A DNA stretch of 64,000 bases from Thermodesulforhabdus norvegica (GCF_900114975.1 NZ_FOUU01000006.1:104036-168035); one strand, 5' to 3'; positions 45,108 through 54,684 are shown, counted from the stretch's first letter. The notes: generated from the letters alone by a model not told the origin. Program-made: numbers and translations.

Positions 45108-45270
45108 TGAATTCCTCCATCCTTTGGGCAAAATTGGTTGCATGGGTTCTTCGGCATTCGAGACACTCACGGACCATCCCACGGTACCTGCTTTCAGACC
45201 GCAGGGCCGAAGGATCAAAAACGCACCTGCTCCTCAGTCCTTGGCATCGTGCACCAACGGGCCGGAGCAT
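45100..45270 (-). CDS. Possible small Cys-containing protein between island genes
   Basis: A frame of 56 codons from ATG 45270 fills the gap between the metallo-hydrolase stop and the methyltransferase start, whose ATG it overlaps (ATGCATGA). It contains four Cys, including the segment RECLECRRTHA. The ribosome site is poor and I recognise no family, so it may be noise or an extended upstream region. Confidence 0.25.
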   Translation of the reverse strand: MLRPVGARCQGLRSRCVFDPSALRSESRYRGMVRECLECRRTHATNFAQRMEEFNA

Positions 45271-45292
45271 CCGGCTGTTGGCGCACCGAGGA

Positions 45293-46129
45293 TCACCGTG
45301 ACTGCAACCCGCCCGTCGAGCCTCCGACCAGTTTCTCGAGTTCCTCCCGCATGCGGGCGATCGAAAAGGGTCGGCCATGCCCTGGATAGACATGGTTCGC
45401 TCCCGCTTCTATGATGCGCCGCCAGCTCATGGTCAATGTGCTCATATCACATGCAAAGGGCGGAAAAACGGAGCAACACCCCGGAAATGGCACGTTCGCC
45501 GCACCGTCGCCGATAAAACACGCACCGTTATCAAGCAACACAGAGAGAGAGCCTGCTGTGTGGCCGGGCGTCGGAAGCACGCGACCGGGAAAGCCGAAGG
45601 ATTGGAGCTCCATTGCGTCGGAGAGAACGATGTCTGGTTCAATGGCGGCATACCGAAAGAAGGCCTTGAAGGGTCGTGCCAGCTTTGACGCCGCCGTGCC
45701 CAATGGATTCGTTCCCGGCGGAAGGCATGTTTCTCCTGAAAGCAAAAAGGGCTTTTCCGCGACATGAGCACAAATGAGAGCCCGATAGACATTACGGAGC
45801 CGACTCAGGCCTCCCGCGTGGTCAAAATGGGCATGCGTAACGACGATGAGCTTCAAGGCATCTTGCCCGACCCCGTATCGCCGGAGTGCTCCCAGGAGTA
45901 TCCTCTCAGAACCTGGTGGTCCGGCATCGACCAGAAGGGCCTTACCTCGATGCATCACCAGATAGGCGCTGGCAAACAAGAGGTGAAGCCTGATGATGCG
46001 GACTCCCCCTTCTTCCGTGAGTCCTTCGCCACCGCGCGGGACTCGCCGTTCCGCAGGGACCTGTGGGTCTTTCTGGCTTCCCCGTCGATCCGTTCGCGCA
46101 TGACACAAAGGCGGAATCTCCTTTTTCAT
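45293..46129 (-). CDS. Metallo-beta-lactamase-fold hydrolase
   Basis: 278 residues from ATG 46129, which overlaps the upstream gene stop as ATGA. The zinc site is clear: VVTHAHFDHAGG, LPTPGHTAGSLSVLL, CFIGDGAANV and YPGHGRPF. The first about 45 residues are low-similarity and Arg-rich, so the true start may lie further in (near VRIIRLHLLFASAYLV). The substrate is unknown; the overlap with the NmrA-like gene suggests joint expression. Confidence 0.85.
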   Translation of the reverse strand: MKKEIPPLCHARTDRRGSQKDPQVPAERRVPRGGEGLTEEGGVRIIRLHLLFASAYLVMHRGKALLVDAGPPGSERILLGALRRYGVGQDALKLIVVTHAHFDHAGGLSRLRNVYRALICAHVAEKPFLLSGETCLPPGTNPLGTAASKLARPFKAFFRYAAIEPDIVLSDAMELQSFGFPGRVLPTPGHTAGSLSVLLDNGACFIGDGAANVPFPGCCSVFPPFACDMSTLTMSWRRIIEAGANHVYPGHGRPFSIARMREELEKLVGGSTGGLQSR

Positions 46130-47112
46130 GACCTCCAGGACACAAAACATGACTGAACGGATGGCAACCTGCCTGGCCCCATACTCTCTTCCGCGAGGGC
46201 CTGGCAAATGGCCTGTTCCATTGGAGTAAGCGAAATGGGAACGAGGTCGCGGATACGATTGTCCCTGCAGACGGCCTCGTTCTTGAGCCCTTCTACCAGA
46301 GGAAACACGATGCCCGCAGGCACAGGCGTCACGAGGTTGATCCAATAGGCCGAGAGCCGAGGTGTAAGGAACGGCACGGGAATGAGCAGTCTCTTTAGTT
46401 TTCGCACACGGCAGTATATGCGGACAAGGTCGGCATAAGAAAGGATCTCAGGCCCGCCGATATCGAGTCTCAACCCGGCCGTGGCTTCGTTTTCCAGACA
46501 TCCAATCAGGTAGGCGATAACGTCCTGCACGGCAATAGGCTGCGATCGAGTCTGAATCCATTTCGGACAGATCATGACAGGGAGGCGTTCGGCCAGATAC
46601 CGGATAATCTCAAAGGAGGCACCTCCTGCACCAATAATAACAGCCGCTCTCAGGACCGTCGTCTGCACCCGACCCGACTGGAGAATATCGGCCACTTCGT
46701 TCCGACTTGCCAGATGTTTGGAGAGCTCATCGCTCCTTTCACCCAGGCCCCCAAGGTAGATAATGCGCCGTACGCCGGCCGCCTCTGCGGCGCTGAGAAA
46801 ATGTAAGGCAGCCTTCCGGTCCCGTTCGGCGAAGGCCTTTGTTTCCCGTATCGTCCTTCCGCCCATGGAGTGGACAAGGTAGTACGCGGTGGTGATGCCC
46901 TCGAGTGCCGCCGAGAGCGTTTCTGGTCGCAGGAGATCGCCATAGACGACTTCGGGATCACGGCGAAGAGGCTCGCCGCGTATCGTTAATTTCTCCGACA
47001 ACCTCACAAGACACCGGACACGATAGCCCTTCTCGTCAAGCGCCCGAAGGAGCCGCCCACCGATAAAACCGGTTGGCCCTGTCAGGAGCACTCTTTCATC
47101 ATTTTTCACCAT
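46126..47112 (-). CDS. NAD(P)-binding NmrA/atypical SDR-like protein
   Basis: 328 residues: RVLLTGPTGFIGGRLLRAL (nucleotide motif), the TAYYLVHSMGG segment, a GVRRIIYLGGLGE strand, LRAAVIIGAGGASFEIIRYL and IAVQDVIAYLIGCLEN. These match the COG0702-type group often found next to YbgA/photolyase genes. Many relatives continue into a DUF2867 domain, absent here. ATG 47112 follows GAGGAGGGATC. Confidence 0.88.
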   Translation of the reverse strand: MVKNDERVLLTGPTGFIGGRLLRALDEKGYRVRCLVRLSEKLTIRGEPLRRDPEVVYGDLLRPETLSAALEGITTAYYLVHSMGGRTIRETKAFAERDRKAALHFLSAAEAAGVRRIIYLGGLGERSDELSKHLASRNEVADILQSGRVQTTVLRAAVIIGAGGASFEIIRYLAERLPVMICPKWIQTRSQPIAVQDVIAYLIGCLENEATAGLRLDIGGPEILSYADLVRIYCRVRKLKRLLIPVPFLTPRLSAYWINLVTPVPAGIVFPLVEGLKNEAVCRDNRIRDLVPISLTPMEQAICQALAEESMGPGRLPSVQSCFVSWRS

Positions 47113-47196
47113 GACCGATCCCTCCTCGTCGGCCTTCGTGTTACGGATGTATTGGGTTCCCACTCCCTCAAGTCCCAGTTCGCAGGTCCAGGGGGT

Positions 47197-48144
47197 TCAG
47201 GCATGGTTCCGGAGCTTCAGCTCCAGCGGGTGAGGGTTGAGATAGACCTGCCGTGCCAGATAGGGTTCGTTGTATTTCCGAACGTAATGCTTCATGAGTG
47301 TAACGGGTACGATCAAGGGCACGTAGCCTTTGCGGTAGTCTTCGATAACTTCGAGAAGCTCTCGCTTTTCGTCCCCGGTGAGGACCTTTTTGAAGTAGCC
47401 CATCATGTGCTGGAGCACATTGGTGTGCTTTCGGACCGTAGCCTTCAACTTGAGCGCCCGCATGAGGAGGTCCTCGTATTGTTCCAGGGCGCTGCTCAGG
47501 TTGAGGTCATGAACGCGGGCGACGAGTTTTCCCATATCCAGGCATATTTTTTCGCTATGGGCCATGATGAGCAGCTTGTGCTCGGTGTGGAACTGCACGA
47601 GCCTGTGGGGTGTCGGATTGTCTTCGAGAACCTTACGCCATCTTGCGAGCGTGAAGACGCGTTCGATAAAGTTTTCACGGAGCTCGGGATCATGGAGTCG
47701 CCCATCTTCTTCAACAGGTATGCGGGGAAAATGGAGCATAAACGTTCGCGCAAAGAGTCCCACACCCTTCTTTACGGGCATGCCCTTGGCTGAATAGACC
47801 TTGACCCGTTCCATGCCGCTGCTCGGGGAGTTGGCTTTGAAGATGAAGCCACAGAGGTTTTCCCGCTCCAGCTCCCGCACACGCCGTCTGGCCCAGGCCA
47901 ACAAACGATCGGTCATGTCCTTTCCGGTGTTTACGGTCACGAGCCTTGGATTTTCGGGATCGCCCACAAGGCGCATAGCCTCTCGCGGGACGCCGAACCC
48001 TGCTTCTGTTTCGGGACACACAGGCACAAAGTCGAAGTACTTCCCGAGCGTATCCGTGATGTACCTGTCGTGGGCATGGCCCCCGTTGTACCGGACTTCC
48101 CGTCCGAGAAGACAGGCGCTGACACCGATCTTGATCTGCTCCAT
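47197..48144 (-). CDS. DUF523 + DUF1722 (YbgA-like) protein
   Basis: 315 residues. DUF523 (about 1-150): KIGVSACLLGREVRYNGGH, VPVCPETEAGFGVPREAM and FKANSPSSGM. DUF1722/YbgA (about 185-300): LVQFHTEHKLLIMAHS, NVLQHMMGYFKKVL and YNEPYLARQVYLNPHP. E. coli YbgA is encoded next to photolyase, and fused forms are frequent in photolyase neighbourhoods; the biochemical role is unknown. It is the first gene of the minus-strand island set. Confidence 0.94.
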   Translation of the reverse strand: MEQIKIGVSACLLGREVRYNGGHAHDRYITDTLGKYFDFVPVCPETEAGFGVPREAMRLVGDPENPRLVTVNTGKDMTDRLLAWARRRVRELERENLCGFIFKANSPSSGMERVKVYSAKGMPVKKGVGLFARTFMLHFPRIPVEEDGRLHDPELRENFIERVFTLARWRKVLEDNPTPHRLVQFHTEHKLLIMAHSEKICLDMGKLVARVHDLNLSSALEQYEDLLMRALKLKATVRKHTNVLQHMMGYFKKVLTGDEKRELLEVIEDYRKGYVPLIVPVTLMKHYVRKYNEPYLARQVYLNPHPLELKLRNHA

Positions 48145-48357
48145 GGCACCTCCCGTTGGTCGGCAAGCAGTTCCTTGCTAGGATATCATTATTGGGCCAC
48201 CCATCGTAAGCAAAAAGAAGGTTATTCTTTATTCCTGATGCTTTCTGTACCATGAGCAATTGGGTGTTGATCACGGGAAGTTTTCTTATGGGGCTAACAG
48301 AGGTTTTGATTGGCAGGGATTTGATAGCAATGGGCAGGCGCAGGGTTTTCGAGAAGA

Positions 48358-48777
48358 TATGAGATGCCCGCACTGTGGCAGCAACGGGTGCATAAAGAAC
48401 GAGAGGGCAAAGGTGAAGCAGAGTCACCTTTGCAGGCATTTTGGAACGGCAGGTCGATGTGGACATGCCTGGGTGACGGTAAATTTCTTTTTGAAGCATG
48501 TTCGAAAACTGAAAGAACCTTTCTTCGGTTTTATGACAAAATTCTCGAAGCAGAATTTAATTACACAGATGACTTCAAGCTCTGTGATCGGTTGCCCTTT
48601 AACGGCCACGTGAAGGGAATCATGGGTAAGGCAAAGAGCAAAAGGAATGAGGGTAGGTATTCGATTTTGAGAGATAAACTTGCCGGATTGAGAAGAAAGA
48701 CCAGAGCTTACGGCAAAAGCGTCTTTATCCTCTGTGGTTCAATTGCTCTCCTTGCCGTCAAAAACAATCGGATATAA
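48358..48777 (+). pseudogene. Broken IS1-type transposase (internally deleted, frameshifted)
   Basis: The 5' part encodes a zinc ribbon MRCPHCGSNGCIKNERAKVK, typical of IS1/IS1595-type transposase N-termini. After a frame change near 48430-48500 the other frame encodes EGRYSILRDKLAGLRRKTRA and YGKS, the familiar C-terminus of IS1-like DDE transposases. The catalytic middle is absent, so it cannot be active. No clear terminal repeats were found by eye. Confidence 0.7.
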
Positions 48778-48888
48778 ATCATCATGAGCAAAGAACACCC
48801 GATATTGAAATAACTTTTAGCCTAATCTTTATCATGCTATAAAAATCCAACCCGTCATTTAACTGTAACCATACAAGGAGGTGTGCTT

Positions 48889-49200
48889 ATGAAAAAGTAC
48901 TCAATTATTCTGCTGCTGGCTTTTACATTACTTCTTTACGCCGTAATGCCCTGCGCGGCGCAGAATCAGCCTACGAACCAACAAACTGCATCCGAGCAGG
49001 TTTCGGCCAAAATAAACATCAACACTGCCGATAAGGCCGACCTGGAAAAGTTGCCGGGCATTGGTCCTGCTCTGGCCGAGCGAATTATTCAGTACAGGCA
49101 GGAGCATGGGCCGTTCAAAACGATCGATGAGCTAAAAAACGTCAAGGGTATCGGTGACAAGAAGTTTGAAGCTATAAAAGATCTTATTACCGTTGAGTAA
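48889..49200 (+). CDS. Exported ComEA-like helix-hairpin-helix protein
   Basis: 103 residues: signal peptide (KKYSIILLLAFTLLLYAVMP with a cleavage-like AAQ), a short Gln/Thr-rich linker, and one tandem HhH unit INTADKADLEKLPGIGPALA and FKTIDELKNVKGIGDKKFEA. Such proteins bind DNA at the cell surface or in the periplasm during uptake; no comEC or pilus gene is near. AAGGAGG (48876-48882) sets ATG 48889. It lies between two transposase remnants. Confidence 0.88.
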   Translation: MKKYSIILLLAFTLLLYAVMPCAAQNQPTNQQTASEQVSAKININTADKADLEKLPGIGPALAERIIQYRQEHGPFKTIDELKNVKGIGDKKFEAIKDLITVE

Positions 49201-49214
49201 TAAAAAGGCTTAAT

Positions 49215-49246
49215 TTTCCCCTGTCCGGTTGTCCGGGCAGGGGAAG
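49215..49246 (+). terminator. Strong hairpin after the helix-hairpin-helix gene
   Basis: CCCCTGTCCGG (49218-49228) pairs with CCGGGCAGGGG (49233-49243) around TTGT, 11 bp with one G-U and extendable by T-A pairs. No T-run follows on the plus strand, so it is an atypical terminator; the place 15 bp after the stop supports that role. Confidence 0.5.
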
Positions 49247-49449
49247 GCAAAAGAACCAGGGTGTGAAAAACGGATGGCCCCATCCGGTAAGAACTTCTCG
49301 GAATGCACTTGATTTTATAAAGCCCTTTGACGAAACATGGCAAGGACGCACACAAAGGCATGAACTCCCATCTTTGAATCGGTCCAGTGGTATGCGGGAT
49401 AGCAGGATACAGGATAAACGATCTTTGAGATGCCGGGATGCATTCTCTA

Positions 49450-49977
49450 TTACATGAGCCGAAAGGTTGCATAATCCGTATCTAGCTTCTCATTGGGCTC
49501 ATAGCCCCTTTTGATTTTTCCTTCCTTTATTCCCAGTTCACTTATTATCCCGTCAAAGATCCTCCAGAAAGCCCTGCCGGAAAATTCTTTCGCCTTGATA
49601 ATCTATCCAGGGAAACCGTCTTATACCATCCCGGCTCCTGCCTTGCTGTGATGATTTCCAACGCAGTGTATGGCGGCTATGAGCACAAAATCCCCCGCCG
49701 AGATCCCACAGACCTTCCCGGGAACCGATCTGTTTATAATATGCCTCAACCCAATTCTTTCCGCCACCTCAAAAAGTGCCGTGAGAAGGCGAAATTGCCT
49801 GGAGCTTACCTTTCCGGGCTTCTGATGCCTTCGGGTTTCTTCAATCAGCCTCAACACATCTTCTGCAGTGCCCGGGTGAGCCTGCCGGGTCACAACCTCG
49901 CTTTTTCCCGATCCCCCGTCTTTCCGGTAGTAGCATTGGGATAGATCTTTATACGGCAGGACCGGGAGCAGTAACAT
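49450..49977 (-). pseudogene. Broken IS1634-type transposase N-terminal part
   Basis: One frame (from 49977) carries a run of about 40 residues with ALFEVAERIGLRHIINRSVP and ISAGDFVLIAAIHC, typical of IS1634/IS4-superfamily transposase N-termini. It then stops, and another frame continues with FSGRAFWRIFDGIISELG and ends at TAA 49450-49452. The catalytic core is missing and at least one frameshift is needed, so it is inactive. Confidence 0.7.
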
Positions 49978-50346
49978 TTCGTGTTACTCCGTTTTCTTGC
50001 TATTATCGTTTCGGTTCCTTTTGTTTCCATAGCAGTTACATTTACAGATCACTTCTGTACATGTGAAAAAAAGAGGTTGAACTATGTAGTTACACTGTGT
50101 GGAACAATAAGCCTTTAAAAACCCCAGAACTTTCGGCAGGCGCTCCCAAAAAATGGAAAACCTGAGTAGGAGTACTTACGGTCAAAGCAAGGTAATATTT
50201 TGAAAAAACGGCAAAGCGGGAAGACAAAAGATAGTTGCATAATGCACTGGAGCATATCTTTACATGAGGTTTTCGGAGAAAAGCGGTCAAAATCGGGCTC
50301 TCGCCTTTTCGGCACAGTGATACTCCATGCACCCTGTTCAATAAGA
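49978..50346. other. Non-coding stretch between transposase remnant and hppA terminator
   Basis: About 370 bp, AT-richer than its surroundings, with no open frame I can support on either strand, no tRNA and no evident repeats. It may be leftover insertion-sequence DNA or the right edge of the island. Confidence 0.5.
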
Positions 50347-50373
50347 AAGCCGGATCCACAGGGGATCCGGCTT
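50347..50373 (-). terminator. Intrinsic terminator of hppA
   Basis: AAGCCGGATCC (50347-50357) and GGATCCGGCTT (50363-50373) form a perfect 11-bp stem with a 5-nt loop. Read on the minus strand it is followed by TCTTATT, and it lies 30 bp after the hppA stop. Confidence 0.8.
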
Positions 50374-50403
50374 CAATTCCGGCTATCTGAGGCTAAAGAG
50401 TTC

Positions 50404-52398
50404 TTACAGAAGTATCGGTGCTATAACCAGTGAAATCACCGACATGAGCTTGATGAGGATGTTCATGCTGGGTCCGGAAGTGTCCTTGAAGGGATCGCCC
50501 ACCGTGTCGCCAACAACGGCCGCCTTATGATTGTCCGAACCCTTACCGCCAAAGTGCCCGGCTTCAATGTACTTTTTGGCATTGTCCCATGCACCACCAG
50601 CATTAGCCATGTACAGAGCCAGCATAACCCCCGAAAGAGTTGCACCGAGGAGCATTCCACCCAGAGCCTGACGGCCGATTATAAAGCCCACAAGAACCGG
50701 GGTTGTTACGCCGACAAGACCGGGCAAAAGCATTCTTCTGAGAGCCCCGCGAGTTGCTATGGCAACGCAACGAGCCGGATCGGGTTTCGCCTTACCTTCA
50801 AGAAGTCCCGGAATCTCTCTGAACTGACGGCGAATTTCTTCAACCATGTCGAAGGCAGCGTCGCCCACTGCCGTCATGGTCATTGCCGCAACAAGGAAAG
50901 GAACAATGGCGCCGATGAAGGCACCTATTATCACGTAAGGATCGGTAATGTTAACCACCTCAAGCTGAGCCGCCTGAGTATAGGCCACAAACAGAGCAAC
51001 GGCCGTCAGTGCTGCAGCACCAATAGCAAACCCCTTACCTATGGCCGCCGTCGTATTTCCGAGAGCATCGAGGCTGTCCGTAATCGCTCTCGTTTCAGGA
51101 CCCAGCTCTGCCATCTCGGAAATACCACCGGCATTGTCAGCAATAGGACCATAAGCGTCCACGGTCATCGTGGCACCAACGGTGGCCAGCATTCCAACCG
51201 CGGAGATACCAATTCCGTAGATTCCACCGGTGATATAGGCAACGTAGGTGGCAACGCAGATGCCGAGCACGGGGAGAGCAACACTTTCCATTCCTACTGC
51301 AAGACCGGCGATAATAACCGTGGCAGGCCCCGTTTCGGACTGAGCGGCAATCTTCCTGATGGGGCTCATCGATGTGTAGTACTCGGCAAGCAACCCTATG
51401 GCTATACCGCACAAAAGACCCGACACAACCGACCAGAATACACCAAACCGTACACCCGTTTGTTTTACGAGCCAGTATTCAAGACCTACGAAAATAAAGG
51501 CCGCAACAAAGGTTGTGTATCTCAGCGCTTTCTGGGGATCCATGTTTGCCATGGCCCGAATGCTGAAAACACCCACAAAAGAAGCCAGCAGTCCGGCCAT
51601 TACGGTAAGAACAGGAAGAGCCATGTATGCAAGGCGGTCTCCTTCACCGAGCACTTCCTGAGACATCGTAGCGGCGATAGCGATGGTAGCAATGATGGAC
51701 CCTACATAGGACTCGAAGATGTCGGCACCCATACCGGCGATGTCACCCACATTGTCACCGACGTTGTCGGCGATAACTCCTGGATTACGGGGGTCGTCTT
51801 CAGGGATTCCGGCTTCCACCTTACCAACAAGGTCTGCCCCGACATCGGCAGCCTTTGTGTAAATTCCACCACCCATACGGGCGAAGAGGGCTATGGAGCT
51901 TGCTCCCATGGCAAAGCCGTTAATGTAATTTGCCGTGGACGGATCCTTACCCCACAGGTAGAAGAAGATTCCAACTCCAAGAAGTCCCAAACTGGCAACG
52001 GCTAGCCCCATGCAGGCACCGCCAAAGTAAGAAACAATAAGAGCCTTCGCCTGCCCCCACTGATTGGCCGCCCAGGAAGTACGGGAGTTAGCCCGGGTAG
52101 CTGCACTCATACCGGTAAAACCGGCCAGGATCGAGCAGAGAGCACCCGAAACATAAGCAATGGCAGTCTGCTTGTTAATGAAGAAGAAGAGAAGAGCACA
52201 CACGATGGCGATAAATCCCGCCAGGATCGTGTATTCGGTCTTCAGAAAAGCCATTGCTCCTTCATGGATCATTTCTTCCAGTTCTTTCATCCTGTCCGTT
52301 CCATTCGGCTGTTTCTTAATCCAGGCAAAAATCATGACTGCGAGCAGCAAACCTGCCGCCCCGAAAATTGCAGCAAGATCCACATACTTTAAAACCAT
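50404..52398 (-). CDS. hppA: Membrane-bound ion-translocating pyrophosphatase
   Basis: 664 residues, about 16 membrane helices, pumping H+ or Na+ with energy from pyrophosphate. The PPi site is visible in the acidic segments [21 protein letters not shown] and [20 protein letters not shown], plus [15 protein letters not shown] at the C-terminus. [14 protein letters not shown] has Ala, not Lys, at the K+-determining place, so it is predicted K+-dependent; the pumped ion cannot be told. ATG 52398 is preceded by GGGAGGTG. A monocistronic unit with its own terminator. Confidence 0.97.
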   Translation of the reverse strand: MVLKYVDLAAIFGAAGLLLAVMIFAWIKKQPNGTDRMKELEEMIHEGAMAFLKTEYTILAGFIAIVCALLFFFINKQTAIAYVSGALCSILAGFTGMSAATRANSRTSWAANQWGQAKALIVSYFGGACMGLAVASLGLLGVGIFFYLWGKDPSTANYINGFAMGASSIALFARMGGGIYTKAADVGADLVGKVEAGIPEDDPRNPGVIADNVGDNVGDIAGMGADIFESYVGSIIATIAIAATMSQEVLGEGDRLAYMALPVLTVMAGLLASFVGVFSIRAMANMDPQKALRYTTFVAAFIFVGLEYWLVKQTGVRFGVFWSVVSGLLCGIAIGLLAEYYTSMSPIRKIAAQSETGPATVIIAGLAVGMESVALPVLGICVATYVAYITGGIYGIGISAVGMLATVGATMTVDAYGPIADNAGGISEMAELGPETRAITDSLDALGNTTAAIGKGFAIGAAALTAVALFVAYTQAAQLEVVNITDPYVIIGAFIGAIVPFLVAAMTMTAVGDAAFDMVEEIRRQFREIPGLLEGKAKPDPARCVAIATRGALRRMLLPGLVGVTTPVLVGFIIGRQALGGMLLGATLSGVMLALYMANAGGAWDNAKKYIEAGHFGGKGSDNHKAAVVGDTVGDPFKDTSGPSMNILIKLMSVISLVIAPILL

Positions 52399-52420
52399 GT
52401 GCCACACCTCCCTCTCATAC

Positions 52421-52448
52421 TTGTGCAAAAATTAACGTGCCTGCACAA
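52421..52448. promoter_or_regulatory. Inverted repeat upstream of hppA
   Basis: TTGTGCA (52421-52427) and TGCACAA (52442-52448) form a perfect 7-bp inverted repeat with a 14-bp spacer in the pth-hppA gap. It could be an operator in the hppA leader or a weak pth terminator; no T-run follows the stem on the minus strand. Confidence 0.35.
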
Positions 52449-52464
52449 AAAATTTACTCCTTAC

Positions 52465-53037
52465 CTACCACACCCTGCCGTTAAACCTGTTCATGGCCTC
52501 ATCAAAACCTCTGGATACTATAACCTCTAACGCTTCCACCCCCTTTTCGATCATTTCGCAAAATTTCTTTTCTTCCTCCCCATAAGGGGGACTTAAAACA
52601 TATTCGTAAACGCTTTCTCCGTACAGAGGGCGTCCGATGCCTATCTTCACCCTTCCGAATTCATTCGTTCCCAGACTGTCTATAACGGATTGCACGCCTC
52701 TGTGCCCCCCAGAACTACCCTTCCTGACCACCTTTAAACGCCCCAAAGGAAGATCAAGGTCATCGTGAACTACCACAAGTTCATCCAGCGGATTCACATC
52801 CAGCAATCGAAGGGCTTCTTTAACGGCAATACCACTTCTGTTCATATATGTGACGGGTTTTACAATAGCTATTTCTCCACATTTGCACAAGCATTTTTTC
52901 ACAATCCCCCAGGGCATCTTAAACTCTTGCCTCAGGGTCAGACGATCCACCAGTAGATCGACCACCAGAAATCCGACATTATGCCTCGTGAAACTATACT
53001 CGGGGCCCGGATTCCCGAGCCCAACGATAAGCCACAT
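52465..53037 (-). CDS. pth: Peptidyl-tRNA hydrolase
   Basis: A 190-residue enzyme that recycles tRNA from stalled peptidyl-tRNA. Motifs: VGLGNPGPEYSFTRHNVGF (active-site His and Asn), KPVTYMNRSG, VVHDDLDLPLGRLKV with the catalytic Asp, GSSGGHRGVQSV and GRVKIGIGRP. It lies 24 bp after rplY, a common partnership. Confidence 0.97.
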   Translation of the reverse strand: MWLIVGLGNPGPEYSFTRHNVGFLVVDLLVDRLTLRQEFKMPWGIVKKCLCKCGEIAIVKPVTYMNRSGIAVKEALRLLDVNPLDELVVVHDDLDLPLGRLKVVRKGSSGGHRGVQSVIDSLGTNEFGRVKIGIGRPLYGESVYEYVLSPPYGEEEKKFCEMIEKGVEALEVIVSRGFDEAMNRFNGRVW

Positions 53038-53061
53038 GAGTCCTTCCCGAGGGCTGATATA

Positions 53062-53691
53062 TTACTCGCCGGAAGCCTCACCACCCTCTTCTTCAGATTC
53101 TCCCTCCGCCGGAGCCTCCTCTCCCTCAGGTGGGGTTACGGCAACAATGGGAGCATCCATGGCACTAAGGATCTTAAAAGAAAACCTATCCTTTATATCT
53201 TCTACGTGAATTACGTCTCCAATATCCAGCTCGCTGACATCGACTTCTATTTTTTCGGGTATGTCTTTGGGCAAGCATCTGATCAACAGACTGTGGAGAA
53301 CGACGTTAAGAACACCGCCTTTTTTAACCCCTTTGGCTTCTCCCACAATTTCTACGGGAACATCCACATCAACGTCCTGATCGGCGGCAAGGGCATAAAA
53401 GTCGGCATGCAAAAGCATACGCCTGTAAGGATGGACCTGAATATCCTTGATTATTACCTGCTCACGCCTTTCTCCTCCGTCAACCTGCTTAATGACCAGG
53501 TCAACAACCTTGGTCTCTTCTCCAAATTCATAAATAAGCTTTTTCAGTTTGTTTCCCGGTACGATAACCGGAAGAGGCTTATCCACTGCAGGTCCGTAAA
53601 CAACACCGGGAATTTTGTCCATTCTTCTCAATTTTCTTGCGGCTCCTTTTCCGGAAACCCTTCGTTCTTCAGCAACAAGTTCCCATGCCAT
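53062..53691 (-). CDS. rplY: Ribosomal protein bL25, long CTC form
   Basis: 209 residues: an N-terminal 5S-rRNA-binding domain (about 1-95) and the C-terminal TL5/CTC domain (about 100-190, VPVEIVGEAKGVKKGGVLN and SELDIGDVIHVEDI), then an acidic tail rich in Glu. Located between prs and pth, the usual order. Confidence 0.95.
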   Translation of the reverse strand: MAWELVAEERRVSGKGAARKLRRMDKIPGVVYGPAVDKPLPVIVPGNKLKKLIYEFGEETKVVDLVIKQVDGGERREQVIIKDIQVHPYRRMLLHADFYALAADQDVDVDVPVEIVGEAKGVKKGGVLNVVLHSLLIRCLPKDIPEKIEVDVSELDIGDVIHVEDIKDRFSFKILSAMDAPIVAVTPPEGEEAPAEGESEEEGGEASGE

Positions 53692-53715
53692 CTTTTGATC
53701 TTCCTCCTTCTCGTG

Positions 53716-54663
53716 TTAAATAAAACACAGCTCGGCTTCGAGAGTTTCCCCACAGTGAAGTGCTCTAATGGCCTTTGCAAGTACCCCTGCTACACTTACA
53801 TATTCTATCGGGACTCCCAGCGTATCCGGGTTTGTGTAGGGCACCACACTGTCGGTCACCACAAGACACTTTAAAGCAGATCTTCTCAACCGTTCCTCGC
53901 ATCCAGCGGAGAAGATGCCATGGACGCTGTAAGCCATAACCGACAGCGCACCGGCCCGATGAGCGGCTTCGGAAACTCGTTCTATCGTGCGGCCCGTATC
54001 CACGATATCGTCGAAAAGCACGACATACTTATCCCGCACATCTCCGACTATGCGGGGCTCCCAGGGTGCCCCCATATCCCTTTCGTCCATTATGGCCATT
54101 TCCAGGTTAAGCGCCGTGGCAAAAGATCTGGCACGCCTTACTCCGGCGGCATCGGGGGCGACAACTATACTTCCTTCGGGAAGATTCTTCCTTGCGTGCT
54201 CAACGAAAACATTCAAAGCCGTAACGTGATCAACGGGAACCTTAAAAAAACCCATGGTCTGGCCGGAGTGAAAATCCAGGGCCACCACATGATCAACCCC
54301 GGCCTCTTCCAGAAGGTTTGCCAGCATCCGCCCCGTTATGGGCACTCTGGGTTTGTCCTTCTTGTCCCTGCGTCCGTATGCATAATAGGGGATTACGGCG
54401 GTAACACGATCGGCCGAAGCCCTCTTCAAAGCATCAATCATCAGAAGAAGCTCTATTACATAGGAATTAACAGGGCAACAAAGAGACTGAACGACATAGA
54501 CATCTCGTCCCCTCACATTCTCCTCAATTTCAACTCGAATCTCCCCATCGGCAAAAGTCGTCACCAGAGCCCTGCCCAGCTCAACCCCCAGCTCACCACA
54601 GACCGCTTCGGCCAGTGCCGGATTTGCGTTACCCGAGAAAATCCTGAACTCTCCCTCCCTCAT
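53716..54663 (-). CDS. prs: Ribose-phosphate pyrophosphokinase
   Basis: Makes PRPP from ribose-5-phosphate and ATP. 315 residues, the standard length, from ATG 54663. Seen: FSGNANPALAEAV, YYAYGRRDKKDKPR, LDFHSGQTMGFF, VVAPDAAGVRRARSFA and the PRPP loop VVLFDDIVDTGRTI. GAGGGGGC precedes the ATG. A tRNA-Gln gene lies 22 bp upstream. Confidence 0.97.
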   Translation of the reverse strand: MREGEFRIFSGNANPALAEAVCGELGVELGRALVTTFADGEIRVEIEENVRGRDVYVVQSLCCPVNSYVIELLLMIDALKRASADRVTAVIPYYAYGRRDKKDKPRVPITGRMLANLLEEAGVDHVVALDFHSGQTMGFFKVPVDHVTALNVFVEHARKNLPEGSIVVAPDAAGVRRARSFATALNLEMAIMDERDMGAPWEPRIVGDVRDKYVVLFDDIVDTGRTIERVSEAAHRAGALSVMAYSVHGIFSAGCEERLRRSALKCLVVTDSVVPYTNPDTLGVPIEYVSVAGVLAKAIRALHCGETLEAELCFI

Positions 54664-54684
54664 TGCCCCCTCAAACAAAAATAA

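Noticed and set aside
50527..52005. Long plus-strand open frame (492 codons) opposite hppA
   Set aside because: It is a shadow frame of the conserved hppA gene with no ribosome site and no recognisable domain.
53920..54684. Plus-strand open frame opposite prs
   Set aside because: Antisense shadow of a conserved gene.
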